NCBI RefSeq assembly: GCF_900115075.1
Contig: NZ_FOVG01000001.1
Location: forward strand, 1,860,001-1,924,000
DNA: 64,000 nucleotides
Direction of reading: 5' to 3'
Source of the DNA: Candidatus Pantoea varia
GTDB taxonomy: Bacteria > Pseudomonadota > Gammaproteobacteria > Enterobacterales > Enterobacteriaceae
The notes under the pieces are model-generated. The model did no database searches and was not told the origin of the DNA. It saw only the letters and a list, made by a program, of their open reading frames with translations. Made by a program: the position numbers and the translations under genes. This document shows positions 19,651 to 28,151 of the stretch, one piece after another. How positions within the stretch are numbered: the first letter of the stretch is position 1; each line of letters begins with the position of its first letter.

Positions 19651-20370
19651 TTAATGCTGTGCAGCGGTGCGGCTTTGCCAGGCGCGGCCCAGACGGGATT
19701 CGGCCCGCAGAAAGGCGCGATTCGACAGCAGCGTCAGCAGCAGATAACAGGCTCCGCCCACCAGGTAAAAGGAGAAGTAGTCCCGGGTTGAACCGGCCGC
19801 AATCTGGCTGGCCCGCATCAGCTCAACAATGCCGGTCACCGACACCAGCGCCAAATCTTTCAGGCTCATCTGCCAGACGTTTGACAGGCCGGGCAGCGCA
19901 TAGCGCGCCACCTGCGGCAGCAGGATGCGTTGCCGGATGCGCCAGCGCGGCATACCAATGGCGACGGCGGCTTCGATCTCCCCTTTCGCCAGTGCCAGCC
20001 GTGCGGCGCGATAGACTTCCGCCTGGTAAGAGCCAGAAATAAGCCCGATCGCCAGGGCCCCGATCAGAAACGGCGGCGCTTCGATAAAGCCGTCCGCGCC
20101 AAACAGTTGTCCGATCTGTGTGATCAGTCCCGAGCCGCCGAAGTAGAACAGGTAGATCACCAGCAACTCAGGGATGCCCCGAAAGATCACCGAATAGCCT
20201 TCCCCCAGCCAGCGTACCGCGCGGTGTGGAGATAACTTTGCGGCGGCAACGCCCGATCCCACCACCGCACCGACCAGCAGCGCGGCAAATGACAGCAGCA
20301 ACGTGGTCAGCGTGGCACTCAGAATCAACCGTCCCCAGCCGTCCGGGCCAAAACTCAGCAGGCTTATCAT
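19651..20370 (-). CDS. HisQ-type ABC transporter permease
   Basis: A 239-residue permease of the same family. It shows GYSVIFRGIPELLVIYLFYFGG and the EAA loop GEIEAAVAIGMPRWRIRQRILLPQVARYALPG, with an aromatic-poor, hydrophobic N-terminal helix. GAGG lies upstream of the ATG at 20370. It follows the binding-protein gene by 12 bases. Length and motif order fit HisQ/ArtQ-type subunits rather than GlnP. Confidence 0.9.
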   Translation of the reverse strand: MISLLSFGPDGWGRLILSATLTTLLLSFAALLVGAVVGSGVAAAKLSPHRAVRWLGEGYSVIFRGIPELLVIYLFYFGGSGLITQIGQLFGADGFIEAPPFLIGALAIGLISGSYQAEVYRAARLALAKGEIEAAVAIGMPRWRIRQRILLPQVARYALPGLSNVWQMSLKDLALVSVTGIVELMRASQIAAGSTRDYFSFYLVGGACYLLLTLLSNRAFLRAESRLGRAWQSRTAAQH

Positions 20371-20382
20371 CAGTTACCTCAC

Positions 20383-21231
20383 TCAGGGTGTGACGTCAGT
20401 TTTGAACCACTTCTCGCTCAGCTTTTTCACTGTGCCATCGGCCAGCGCGGCTTTGATCGCCTGATCCAGTCGGGCTTTCAGATCATTGTCTGCCATGCGC
20501 ACACCCATCGCTTCACCCTCACCCCAGATTGGGCCGCCCAGCTGTGGACCGCTGAAACTGAGGTTACGGTTATCCGGCCGCGCCAGCATCGACTGGGCAA
20601 AGGTCACGTCGTCAAACACCGCGTCAATACGCCCTGCCTGCAGATCGAGGATCGCATCGGCTGAGCTGGTGTATTCACGCACATCCGCCACTCCTTTGAA
20701 GTACTTGTCGATAAACGGCGTGTAGACCGTACCGGAGGCGATACCGATTGATTTGCCCTTCAGCGCCGCTTTCAGAGGGGCGATGGCAGGCTCGATGGTT
20801 TTCTCATCGTCGGTGAGTTTGATGATCTTGCTGTCAGCGGGCAGCAGTGCCCCTTTCACCGTGATAAAGGTGGCGGGCGTTGAGGCGTAAGGCACGGTGA
20901 AATTCACCACTTTTTTGCGGTCAGGCGTAATCACAATCGCATCCATGATGACGTCATATTTTCCGGCATTCAGACCGGCGATCATTCCATCCCAGTTCTG
21001 CACCACCAGCTTGCACTGGATCGCCATGCGCTGGCAGAGATCCGCCATCAGTTCCGGTTCGAAACCGCCCAGCTTGCCGCCCGGCAGCGTGAGGTTCCAG
21101 GGTTCATAACTGCCTTCGGTGGCGATGGTGATCGACTTCCACTCTTTGGCCTGGGCGCTGACGCCACAGAGCAGCAGACTGGAAACCAGCGTAGTGAGAC
21201 ATAAACGACGAAGAGTCAGAGGGTGTGTCAT
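20383..21231 (-). CDS. HisJ/ArgT-like periplasmic amino acid-binding protein
   Basis: A 282-residue substrate-binding protein with signal peptide MTHPLTLRRLCLTTLVSSLL ending near QAKA/EWKS. The mature protein has the lysine/arginine/ornithine/histidine-binding pattern: ITIATEGSYEPWNL, FEPELMADLCQRMAIQCKLV (the two Cys form the HisJ/LAO disulphide), WDGMIAGLNAGKYDVI and MDAIVITPDRKKVVNFT. It has a basic-ligand type pocket by similarity. I start at ATG 21231, which has AGGAG 6 bases upstream; the frame is open for 84 further codons, but these run through the promoter and operator. It is the first gene of the importer/HutH-like operon. Confidence 0.9.
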   Translation of the reverse strand: MTHPLTLRRLCLTTLVSSLLLCGVSAQAKEWKSITIATEGSYEPWNLTLPGGKLGGFEPELMADLCQRMAIQCKLVVQNWDGMIAGLNAGKYDVIMDAIVITPDRKKVVNFTVPYASTPATFITVKGALLPADSKIIKLTDDEKTIEPAIAPLKAALKGKSIGIASGTVYTPFIDKYFKGVADVREYTSSADAILDLQAGRIDAVFDDVTFAQSMLARPDNRNLSFSGPQLGGPIWGEGEAMGVRMADNDLKARLDQAIKAALADGTVKKLSEKWFKTDVTP

Positions 21232-21305
21232 ACGGTTCTCCTGAAGTAGCGGCCTGGTGATCGCCCTGACGAGATTTAACATAAATTTCACAGGATGATA
21301 TGTCA

Positions 21306-21315
21306 TGTATATACA
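21306..21315. promoter_or_regulatory. HutC-like operator in the importer leader
   Basis: TGTATATACA, a perfect palindrome, lies 75 bases before the ATG of the binding-protein gene. It matches the TTGTATATACAA type of site bound by HutC of the GntR family. Confidence 0.7.
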
Positions 21316-21399
21316 AGTTAACGTTGCGCAGTTCATTGCCGGCTTTTTCAATTTGTGAGCCAGGCAGAATTTATGACGTAAAGGGGTTCGCTGCTGAAC

Positions 21400-21411
21400 T
21401 TGTACATACAA
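21400..21411. promoter_or_regulatory. HutC-like operator at the importer start point
   Basis: TTGTACATACAA (5-bp perfect arms) begins just where transcription from the adjacent sigma54 promoter on the minus strand should start. Repressor bound here would block open-complex formation or escape. Confidence 0.7.
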
Positions 21412-21414
21412 CCA

Positions 21415-21430
21415 AGCAAAGGTTATGCCA
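21415..21430 (-). promoter_or_regulatory. sigma54 promoter of the importer/HutH-like operon
   Basis: On the minus strand TGGCATA-ACCT-TTGCT fits the sigma54 consensus (GG and GC at proper spacing). The expected start point falls about 12 bases on, inside the HutC-like operator. The gap 21232-21538 has no gene. Confidence 0.75.
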
Positions 21431-21492
21431 GCTCTGCAGAGGCGGAAAAAGGGGGCGGGAGGAAGGGAGCAGGCAGGCAACACGCCCTCTCC

Positions 21493-21519
21493 TGCACCCG
21501 ATTAGCGCAGCGTTGCACC
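21493..21519. promoter_or_regulatory. paired NtrC-type half-sites upstream of the importer promoter
   Basis: TGCACC occurs at 21493-21498 and 21514-21519, i.e. GGTGCA-N15-GGTGCA as read by the operon, ending 62 bases before its TGGCAT element. The same arrangement is found in front of hutH. Confidence 0.55.
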
Positions 21520-21538
21520 GGGGTAGCGCAGCGCTGAT

Positions 21539-22330
21539 TTATTGCGGTTTTGCCTGCGCCAGCATGGCGTGAATCATCGCCTTCAGCACGTTCTGTAACC
21601 GGGCTGCACGCGCCTGCTGCCAGGCGTACGGCGGGGTTTCATCCATATAGTTGAGCTGCGCCAGTTCCAGCTGGACCGCCTCAATCTGCTGCTGTGGCTG
21701 ACCGTAAGCGCGGGTAATGTAACCGCCCTTAAAGCGCCCGTTAATTACCCAGCTGTAGTCATTCTGCGCAGCGCACACAGCCTCCAGCGCCGCACTCATT
21801 GCAGGCTTGCAGCTTGCGCCGTCGTTGGTGCCGATGTTGATATCGGGCAGACGGCCGTCAAACAGGCGGGGAATTTCACTGGCGATGGAGTGTGCATCAA
21901 ACAGCAGCGCATAGCCGTGCTGCGCTTTAAGCCGCGTCAGCTCCTGCTGAATCTTCTGATGATAAGGCTGCCAGATCTGATCGATGTAGCCCTGGCGCTC
22001 CGTAGCATCGGGCGTTTTACCTGGCGCAAAGGTCGGGGTACCGTCGAACAGGGTTTCCGGGAACAGGCCGGTGGTGGCGGTCGTGTAGAGTGGCTGGTTA
22101 TCAGGCGGACGGTTAAGATCGACCACAAAGCGGGAATAGCGACCGATTAACACGCTGGCCCCAATATCACGCACAAAATCATACAACAGTGGGATATGCC
22201 AGTCGGTGTCAGGCTGGCCGCGTGCGGCCTCACTCAATCCTGCTTCCACGCCGGGCGTCAGCGCCGTACCGGCGTGGGGAATGCTGACCAGCAGCGGCAG
22301 GCTGCCCTGGGTAAAATGGAAAGGGTTCAT
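21539..22330 (-). CDS. hutG: N-formylglutamate deformylase HutG
   Basis: A 263-residue zinc hydrolase that completes the five-step histidine pathway: N-formyl-L-glutamate to L-glutamate and formate. Family marks are LLVSIPHAG near the N-terminus, the [12 protein letters not shown] block, [20 protein letters not shown], and [27 protein letters not shown] with the metal-binding Asp/His. The start overlaps the hutI stop (ATGA, 22327-22330). HutG together with HutF shows that nitrogen from formiminoglutamate leaves as ammonia, as in Pseudomonas, rather than as formamide. Confidence 0.93.
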   Translation of the reverse strand: MNPFHFTQGSLPLLVSIPHAGTALTPGVEAGLSEAARGQPDTDWHIPLLYDFVRDIGASVLIGRYSRFVVDLNRPPDNQPLYTTATTGLFPETLFDGTPTFAPGKTPDATERQGYIDQIWQPYHQKIQQELTRLKAQHGYALLFDAHSIASEIPRLFDGRLPDINIGTNDGASCKPAMSAALEAVCAAQNDYSWVINGRFKGGYITRAYGQPQQQIEAVQLELAQLNYMDETPPYAWQQARAARLQNVLKAMIHAMLAQAKPQ

Positions 22331-23544
22331 TGCGGTTCTCCACGATAGACAACGGTACAGGGCAGTTCACCACCCAGCCAGTAAACCAGTTCCGCCGGAC
22401 GGGCCAGCGGCCAGTGCACGAAGTTCGCCACTTTTCCCGCCTCCAGCGAGCCGTGACTGTCAGCCAGCCCCAGCGCTTTTGCCCCCCACAGCGTAACGCC
22501 TGCCAGCGCCTCTTCCGGCGTCATCCCAAACAGAGTGCAGCCCATATTGAGCATCAGACGCAGCGACAGCGCAGGCGACGTTCCGGGATTGGCATCGCTG
22601 GCCAGCGCCATCGGCACGCCATGTTGCCGGAAGAGTTCCACCGGCGGACGGCGGGTCTCACGCAACAGGTAAAACGCACCAGGCAGCAGCACCGCCACGG
22701 TGCCATGCTCTGCCATCGCTCTGGCATCCTCTTCGGTGGCGTATTCAAGATGATCGGCAGAGAGTGCGCCGTAGCGCGCCGCCAGGGCAGCGCCCCCCAG
22801 TGCCGAGAGCTGTTCCGCATGCAGTTTCACCGGCATACCCAGCGCCACCGCCCGGTCGAACACCCGCGCCACCTGCTCAGAGGAAAAGGCGAGATGCTCG
22901 CAGAACGCGTCCACCGCATCCGCCAGTCCCAGCGCTTTAACCTGCGGCAGCAGACGGTCGCAGATGATATCGACCCAGCCATCCGGATCGTGCTTAAACT
23001 CCGGCGGAAAGGCATGGGCCGCCAGACAGGTGGCGCGGACATCGGCGGCCACGCTCTCTCCCAGCTGGCGAATCGCCCGCAGCATCCGCAGTTCGCTCTC
23101 TTCATCCAGGCCATAGCCGGACTTAATCTCCACGGTAGTGACGCCCTCGGCCAGCAGGCGATTGAGCCGCCAGCGAGCCGATGCCACCAGCTCCTCTTCA
23201 GTGGCCGCGCGGGTGGCGCGCACGGTGGAGAGAATGCCTCCGCCCTGCGCGGCAATCTCTGCGTAGCTGACGCCATTCAGGCGCTGTTCAAACTCCTGAC
23301 TGCGATCACCGCCAAACACCAGATGAGTATGACAATCCACCAGTCCCGGCGTCACGATGCCGCCTGACAGATGATGATGGTGATCGGCAATGAACGCGGG
23401 CATCTCCGCCTGCGGCCCGACCCACACCAGCTTGCCCGCCCGCACCACCAGCGCGCCCTCAGGTATCAGATGGTACTTTCCGTCACGCATGGTGACCAGG
23501 TCGGCCCCCGTCCACACCGTCTCTACGCGCATCTCTTCTGCCAT
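22327..23544 (-). CDS. hutI: imidazolonepropionase HutI
   Basis: A 405-residue amidohydrolase-superfamily enzyme that opens 4-imidazolone-5-propionate to N-formimino-L-glutamate in the cytoplasm. It shows the metal motif [17 protein letters not shown], the [18 protein letters not shown] block, [19 protein letters not shown] with a metal His and [17 protein letters not shown], and [12 protein letters not shown] with the catalytic Asp. I start at ATG 23544 (GAGG upstream); the frame is open for 21 more codons across the operator region. It forms the operon hutI-hutG, divergent from hutF. Confidence 0.95.
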   Translation of the reverse strand: MAEEMRVETVWTGADLVTMRDGKYHLIPEGALVVRAGKLVWVGPQAEMPAFIADHHHHLSGGIVTPGLVDCHTHLVFGGDRSQEFEQRLNGVSYAEIAAQGGGILSTVRATRAATEEELVASARWRLNRLLAEGVTTVEIKSGYGLDEESELRMLRAIRQLGESVAADVRATCLAAHAFPPEFKHDPDGWVDIICDRLLPQVKALGLADAVDAFCEHLAFSSEQVARVFDRAVALGMPVKLHAEQLSALGGAALAARYGALSADHLEYATEEDARAMAEHGTVAVLLPGAFYLLRETRRPPVELFRQHGVPMALASDANPGTSPALSLRLMLNMGCTLFGMTPEEALAGVTLWGAKALGLADSHGSLEAGKVANFVHWPLARPAELVYWLGGELPCTVVYRGEPQ

Positions 23545-23592
23545 CGCTGCCTCATGCCTCCGCCGTTTACACTGTGCCTTAAAGTATGTATA

Positions 23593-23602
23593 TGTATATA
23601 CA
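23593..23602. promoter_or_regulatory. HutC-like operator between hutI and hutF
   Basis: TGTATATACA lies in the 81-bp divergent spacer, 24 bases before the hutF ATG, preceded by an overlapping TGTATATG. One site could control both hutIG and hutFD. Confidence 0.7.
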
Positions 23603-23625
23603 ACCACATCCGATGAGGATCAACC

Positions 23626-24981
23626 ATGGCAACGTTTTTTGCCCCGCGCGCACTGCTGGCGGAGGGCTGGCAGCAGCAGGTGCGTATCACGGTCAATCAG
23701 GCCGGTTTTATCGACTCTATTACTCCGGACAGCCACGCTGAGGAGGCGATAAGGCTCAACGGCGAGGTGATCCCGGCGATCGCCAATCTGCACTCGCACG
23801 CCTTTCAGCGCGCCATGGCGGGTCTGGCAGAAGTAGCGGGCGATCCTCAGGACAGCTTCTGGACCTGGCGGGATCTGATGTACCGCATGGTGCAGCGCCT
23901 GACGCCCCGACAGGTGGGCGATATTGCCGCCCTGCTCTACATTGAGATGCTGAAAGGCGGCTACACCCAGGTGGCGGAGTTTCACTATCTGCATCACGAC
24001 CCTGGCGGCACACCCTACGGTGATGACGCGATGCTGCAACAGCTGATCGAAGCGGCGGAGATTGCCGGTATCGGCCAGACCATGCTGCCGGTGCTCTACA
24101 GCTACAGCGGCTTTGGCAGCCAGCCCGCAGCGGCCGGTCAGAAACGTTTTATCCAGCAGACCGATCGCTATCTGCAACAGCAGGCCCGGCTGGATGCGTG
24201 GCAGCAGCAGCGGCCACTGCTGAACCGTGGCCTCTGTTTCCATTCGCTGCGGGCGGTGAGTGAAACCCAGATGCACGACGTGCTGGCGGCCAGCGATCCG
24301 GCGCTACCGGTGCATATCCATGTGGCTGAACAGCAGAAAGAGGTCAATGACTCGCTGGCGTGGAGTGGCGAGCGTCCGGTGGCCTGGCTGCTGAACCGTT
24401 TTGCGGTGGATGCGCGCTGGTGCCTGATCCACGCCACCCATCTGGATGAGAGTGAGCGGTCACGTCTTGCCCGCAGTGGCGCAGTGGCGGGTCTGTGTCC
24501 GACCACCGAAGCCAACCTCGGTGACGGCATCTTTCCGGCAGTGGAGTATATCGCGCAGGGCGGACGCTGGGGCATTGGCTCCGACAGTCACGTCTCGCTG
24601 AGCGCCCAGGAAGAGCTGCGCTGGCTGGAGTATGCGCAGCGGCTGCGCGACCAGCGTCGCAACCGGATCACCCTGCCCGGCCAGCCGTCGGTGGGCGACC
24701 TGCTGTGGCAACAGGCCGCAGCGGGTGGTGCGCAGGCGTGCGGCATTCAGCAGGGCGCGCTGGCGGTGGGACAACGTGCTGACTGGCTGGTGCTGCGGGA
24801 TGAGGCGTGGCTCGGCAGCGTTGCATCCCACGCCGTGCTGAACCGCTGGTTGTTTGCCGGGCAGCGCGATCAGATTCGCGACGTGTATGTCGCAGGTAAG
24901 GCCGTGGTGGAAGATGGCGTGCATCCCCAGCAGGCGGCGTGTGCCACGCGCTTTGCTCAGGCGATGGCGGCGTTGCGATGA
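23626..24981 (+). CDS. hutF: formimidoylglutamate deiminase HutF
   Basis: A 451-residue amidohydrolase that converts N-formimino-L-glutamate to N-formyl-L-glutamate and ammonia. Metal and substrate motifs are IANLHSHAFQRAMAG, TQVAEFHYLHH, VHIHVAEQQKEV (metal His and catalytic Glu/Gln), LIHATHLDESE and IGSDSHVSLSAQEELRWLEY (metal Asp). The ATG follows GAGGATCAACC. Its stop overlaps the hutD start (ATGA, 24978-24981). The length matches the family. Confidence 0.95.
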   Translation: MATFFAPRALLAEGWQQQVRITVNQAGFIDSITPDSHAEEAIRLNGEVIPAIANLHSHAFQRAMAGLAEVAGDPQDSFWTWRDLMYRMVQRLTPRQVGDIAALLYIEMLKGGYTQVAEFHYLHHDPGGTPYGDDAMLQQLIEAAEIAGIGQTMLPVLYSYSGFGSQPAAAGQKRFIQQTDRYLQQQARLDAWQQQRPLLNRGLCFHSLRAVSETQMHDVLAASDPALPVHIHVAEQQKEVNDSLAWSGERPVAWLLNRFAVDARWCLIHATHLDESERSRLARSGAVAGLCPTTEANLGDGIFPAVEYIAQGGRWGIGSDSHVSLSAQEELRWLEYAQRLRDQRRNRITLPGQPSVGDLLWQQAAAGGAQACGIQQGALAVGQRADWLVLRDEAWLGSVASHAVLNRWLFAGQRDQIRDVYVAGKAVVEDGVHPQQAACATRFAQAMAALR

Positions 24982-25520
24982 TCGCCCGGTTCACGTACGC
25001 CGATCTGGCGGTCAGCCGCTGGCGCAACGGCGGTGGCGAGACCCGCGAAATCATCAGCTTCCCGCGCGGCGCAGATCGCTTCGGCTGGCGCGCCAGTATC
25101 GCGACCCTGGCGCAGGATGGCCCTTTCTCTGCCTTTCCGGACATCGATCGGGTAATCACCCTGCTGCATGGCGATCCGGTGTTATTAACCGCGCCTGACG
25201 TACAGCATCGGCTGACGCCACAAAAGCCGTGGGCGTTTGCCGGTGAACTCGCTTTAACGGCACAACTGCAGGGCAGCGTCAGCGAAGATTTTAATATCAT
25301 GACGCGGCGCGGTGAATGGCAGGCAACGGTGGAGGTGGTTACCACGCCCGTCAGCGCACTGCATGGCGTCGCCTGGGTTCTGGCTGGCGCGTGGCAGACG
25401 GCTGACGGAGAAAGGCTGAACACGCATCAGGGCGCATGGTGGGTTGATGAAGAAACAGAATTCAGCCCGTGCGATACCGATGCCAGGCTGCTGTTTACCC
25501 GACTTAGCCGTGTCCTCTGA
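24978..25520 (+). CDS. hutD: HutD/Ves family cupin protein
   Basis: A 180-residue bicupin-like protein. HutD is widely conserved in hut loci; it is thought to set an upper limit to hut expression, possibly by binding formylglutamate or urocanate. The characteristic N-terminal motif WRNGGGETREI and the block FGWRASIATLAQDGPFSAFPDIDRVITLLHG are present. I start at the ATG overlapping the hutF stop; the frame is open 13 codons earlier but inside hutF. The 3' end overlaps the convergent hutC stop region by 17 bp, leaving no room for a terminator between the two genes. Confidence 0.9.
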   Translation: MIARFTYADLAVSRWRNGGGETREIISFPRGADRFGWRASIATLAQDGPFSAFPDIDRVITLLHGDPVLLTAPDVQHRLTPQKPWAFAGELALTAQLQGSVSEDFNIMTRRGEWQATVEVVTTPVSALHGVAWVLAGAWQTADGERLNTHQGAWWVDEETEFSPCDTDARLLFTRLSRVL

Positions 25521-26259
25521 AGCGGCCCAGCAGTTTGTAACGTGAGCCGGGATAGAGCAGGCGCGCATACGTCACGATTTTCGTGTCGCTCCAGGTCTGA
25601 CGACGAATCAGCAGGCAGGGTTCATGTTCATCCAGTGACAGATGTTTACGCTGACGTGCATCCGGCAGCACCGCTTCAACGATGTGCTCGCCCGCCGTCA
25701 GCGGCGCAACCCGCATCAGATAAGTGTACGGCGTCATCTTCTCATAATCCTGGGTCAGGTAATCAGGTGCCACCAACGGATTGACCAGACGGTCCTCCAA
25801 CTGCACCGGCAGATCATTTTCGTAGTGCACAATCAGCGAATGGAAGAGCGTCTGCCCGGTGGTGAGTCCCAGCACCGCAGCCTGCTCGGGATCGGCTTTG
25901 TTCTGGCCAATGGCGAGAATTTTGCTGCTGTGCTGATGACCGCGCTGGGCGATCTCATCGGCGATATTATGCACCTCCAGCATGGCGGTGTAGCCTTTCA
26001 TCTCCGCCACGAAGGTTCCGACACCCTGCATCCGCACCAGGAAGCCTTCGCTGGTGAGTTCGCGCAGCGCCCGGTTAATGGTCATGCGGCTGACGCCCAG
26101 TTCATTCACCAGTTCACTTTCTGATGGCACACGCTGATTCGCTTTCCACAACCCTTCACGGATCTGGCTGACGATGGCCTGCTTCACCCGCTGATAAATC
26201 GGGGCGGGTTCATCGCTCATTGCCGCCGCCAGTTGTGCCAGTGCCGTATGCTCGACCAT
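25504..26259 (-). CDS. hutC: histidine-utilisation repressor HutC
   Basis: A 251-residue GntR-family (HutC subfamily) repressor released by urocanate. The winged helix (about residues 17-85) reads PIYQRVKQAIVSQIREGLW, then VPSESELVNELGVSRMTINRALRELTSEGFLVRMQGVGTFVA. The C-terminal UTRA ligand domain contains [22 protein letters not shown] and the family-typical RRQTWSDTKIVTYARLLYPGSRYKL. I start at ATG 26259, where AAGGA lies 7 bases upstream; a longer frame to 26478 would run through the palindromic operator. A perfect ATGTATATACAT site sits 52 bases upstream and suggests autoregulation. Divergent to hutHU. Confidence 0.93.
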   Translation of the reverse strand: MVEHTALAQLAAAMSDEPAPIYQRVKQAIVSQIREGLWKANQRVPSESELVNELGVSRMTINRALRELTSEGFLVRMQGVGTFVAEMKGYTAMLEVHNIADEIAQRGHQHSSKILAIGQNKADPEQAAVLGLTTGQTLFHSLIVHYENDLPVQLEDRLVNPLVAPDYLTQDYEKMTPYTYLMRVAPLTAGEHIVEAVLPDARQRKHLSLDEHEPCLLIRRQTWSDTKIVTYARLLYPGSRYKLLGRFRGHG

Positions 26260-26310
26260 TTGCTGTTCCTTATGCTGAAAGTCCCCTGAGTTTACTGTCT
26301 CACTGCGTGA

Positions 26311-26322
26311 ATGTATATACAT
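26311..26322. promoter_or_regulatory. HutC-like operator upstream of hutC
   Basis: ATGTATATACAT is a perfect 12-bp palindrome, 52 bases from the hutC start, best placed for autoregulation of hutC. Confidence 0.75.
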
Positions 26323-26346
26323 CCAGTAGCGCGCGCGGTGCCCCCC

Positions 26347-26375
26347 TGGTGCAACCTGCGCATCCTGATGGTGCA
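26347..26375. promoter_or_regulatory. paired NtrC-type half-sites upstream of hutH
   Basis: TGGTGCA occurs at 26347-26353 and again at 26369-26375 (GGTGCA-N16-GGTGCA). The second is preceded by a partial inverted half (CGCATCC), giving an imperfect NtrC palindrome at 26359-26375. The pair ends 63 bases before the sigma54 element, a normal enhancer position. Confidence 0.55.
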
Positions 26376-26438
26376 GCCTCTCCGTCGCTTTTAGCACGCA
26401 ACCCGCAGCGGGCGGAGAGTCGATTTTTGTGATCGATC

Positions 26439-26454
26439 TGGCACGACGCTTGCT
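26439..26454 (+). promoter_or_regulatory. sigma54 promoter of hutHU
   Basis: TGGCACG-ACGC-TTGCT is a full match to the sigma54 consensus. The expected start point is near 26465, and the hutH ATG is 131 bases downstream of the element. The 326-bp hutC-hutH gap is filled by this promoter and its operators. Confidence 0.88.
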
Positions 26455-26466
26455 TCTAATCCTTGA

Positions 26467-26489
26467 TTGTATAGACAAGCATAGACAAG
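26467..26489. promoter_or_regulatory. tandem HutC-like operators at the hutHU start point
   Basis: TTGTATAGACAAG (26467-26479) is followed at once by CATAGACAAG (26480-26489), a second partial copy. They begin at about +2 of the sigma54 transcript. Confidence 0.7.
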
Positions 26490-26564
26490 AATTAACGCTT
26501 ATGTTTCACTCGAATTATTCCGCTGGTTCAGGGCAAGGAAAGCAGTTAAGCCACGCCAGCACAC

Positions 26565-26576
26565 TTGTATAGACAG
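26565..26576. promoter_or_regulatory. HutC-like operator abutting the hutH ribosome site
   Basis: TTGTATAGACAG ends inside the AGGAG (26575-26579) that serves the hutH ATG at 26586, a further copy about 100 bases downstream of the start-point operator. Confidence 0.6.
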
Positions 26577-26585
26577 GAGTAGACT

Positions 26586-28136
26586 ATGTCAGGTTCGTTT
26601 CAGGCATTGCGCCTGGTGCCAGGCGAGGTGGACCTCGCCACATTACGCGCTATCTATCAGGGTAACGTCACGCTGAGCCTTGATGAGAGTGCGCATCAGG
26701 CGATTGCGGCAGCCCAGCAGACCGTGGATGCGATTGTCGCCTCCGGCAACGTGGTGTATGGCATTAACACCGGCTTTGGCAAGCTGGCGCAGACGCAAAT
26801 CCCGGCCAGCCGGCTGGCGGATCTGCAGCGTAATCTGGTGCTGTCACACAGCGTCGGGCTGGGCGATCTGCTGCCCGACAATGTCACCCGCCTGGTGGTC
26901 GCGACAAAAATCATCAGCCTGGCGCGCGGTCACTCTGGCGTGCGTATCGAACTGGTTGAGGCGCTGCTGGCGCTGTTCAACGCGGGCGTGATGCCCTGCA
27001 TCCCGGAAAAAGGATCGGTCGGGGCTTCCGGCGATCTCGCGCCGCTGGCGCACATGTCGCTGATGCTGCTGGGCGAAGGACAGGTCCGGCTCAACGGCGA
27101 ATTAATCCCGGCAACAGAAGGACTGGCAAGCGTCGGCCTGTCGCCGTTTGTGCTCGGCCCGAAAGAGGGACTGGCGCTGCTCAACGGCACTCAGGTTTCG
27201 ACGGCGCTGGCGCTGCGCGGCCTGTTTGAAGGTGAGAACCTGTTTGCCGCCGGTCTGATGGCCGGTGCGCTGTCGCTGGAAGCGATCAAAGGCTCGCTGA
27301 AACCGTTCGACGCCCGTATCCACAAAGCGCGTGGCCAGCAGGGTCAGATTGCGGTTGCCGCCGCCGTCACCACCCTGATTGAGGGCAGTGAAATTCTGCA
27401 GTCGCATACGCATTGCGGCCGCGTTCAGGATCCTTACTCCATCCGCTGCGTACCGCAGGTGATGGGGGCCTGCCTGGATAACTTCAGCCACGCGGCGCGG
27501 ATTCTGGAAATCGAAGCAAACGCAGCCTCGGACAACCCGCTGGTGTTCAGCGACAGCGGTGATGTGATCTCCGGCGGCAACTTCCACGCTGAGCCGGTGG
27601 CCTTTGCCGCTGACATTCTGGCGCTGGCAATTGCCGAAGTCGGGGCCATCTCTGAGCGGCGAATGGCGCTGCTTCTGGATAGCGGTTTGTCCGGTCTGCC
27701 GCCCTTCCTGGTGCGCGACGGCGGCGTGAACTCCGGTTTTATGATTGCTCAGGTCACCGCCGCCGCGCTGGCCTCTGAGAACAAATCGCTGGCTCATCCG
27801 GGCAGCGTAGACAGTCTGCCGACCTCTGCTAACCAGGAAGATCACGTTTCGATGGCGACCTACGCCGCCCGCCGTCTCGGCAGCATGTGCTTCAACAGCG
27901 CCGCCGTGGTTGGCATTGAGGCGATGGCCGCCGCACAGGGCATTGAATTCAACCGGCCGCTGAAAAGCTCCGCGCTGATTGAGCAGGCTATCGACACCAT
28001 TCGTGAGCAGGTCGCCTTCCTTGAGGAGGATCGCCTGCTGGCACCCGATATCGAGGCAATGCGTCAGTGGGCAAGTCGCACTGACTGGCCTCAGGCATTG
28101 ACTGCGCTGCTGCCGAGCATGCGCCCAACTTATTGA
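26586..28136 (+). CDS. hutH: histidine ammonia-lyase HutH
   Basis: A 516-residue cytoplasmic histidase: L-histidine to urocanate and ammonia, first step of the pathway. The MIO-forming triplet is intact at residues 147-149 in [15 protein letters not shown]. Other catalytic parts are present: [10 protein letters not shown] (Tyr58), LLNGTQVS (Asn), [12 protein letters not shown] (Gln, Tyr, Arg), [10 protein letters not shown] (Phe, His) and NQEDHVSM (Glu). AGGAG is 6 bases from the ATG. It is followed after 15 bases by hutU, so hutHU is an operon. Compare the MIO-less paralogue at 16601-18118. Confidence 0.97.
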   Translation: MSGSFQALRLVPGEVDLATLRAIYQGNVTLSLDESAHQAIAAAQQTVDAIVASGNVVYGINTGFGKLAQTQIPASRLADLQRNLVLSHSVGLGDLLPDNVTRLVVATKIISLARGHSGVRIELVEALLALFNAGVMPCIPEKGSVGASGDLAPLAHMSLMLLGEGQVRLNGELIPATEGLASVGLSPFVLGPKEGLALLNGTQVSTALALRGLFEGENLFAAGLMAGALSLEAIKGSLKPFDARIHKARGQQGQIAVAAAVTTLIEGSEILQSHTHCGRVQDPYSIRCVPQVMGACLDNFSHAARILEIEANAASDNPLVFSDSGDVISGGNFHAEPVAFAADILALAIAEVGAISERRMALLLDSGLSGLPPFLVRDGGVNSGFMIAQVTAAALASENKSLAHPGSVDSLPTSANQEDHVSMATYAARRLGSMCFNSAAVVGIEAMAAAQGIEFNRPLKSSALIEQAIDTIREQVAFLEEDRLLAPDIEAMRQWASRTDWPQALTALLPSMRPTY

Positions 28137-28151
28137 ATTAAGGAATCTTTC

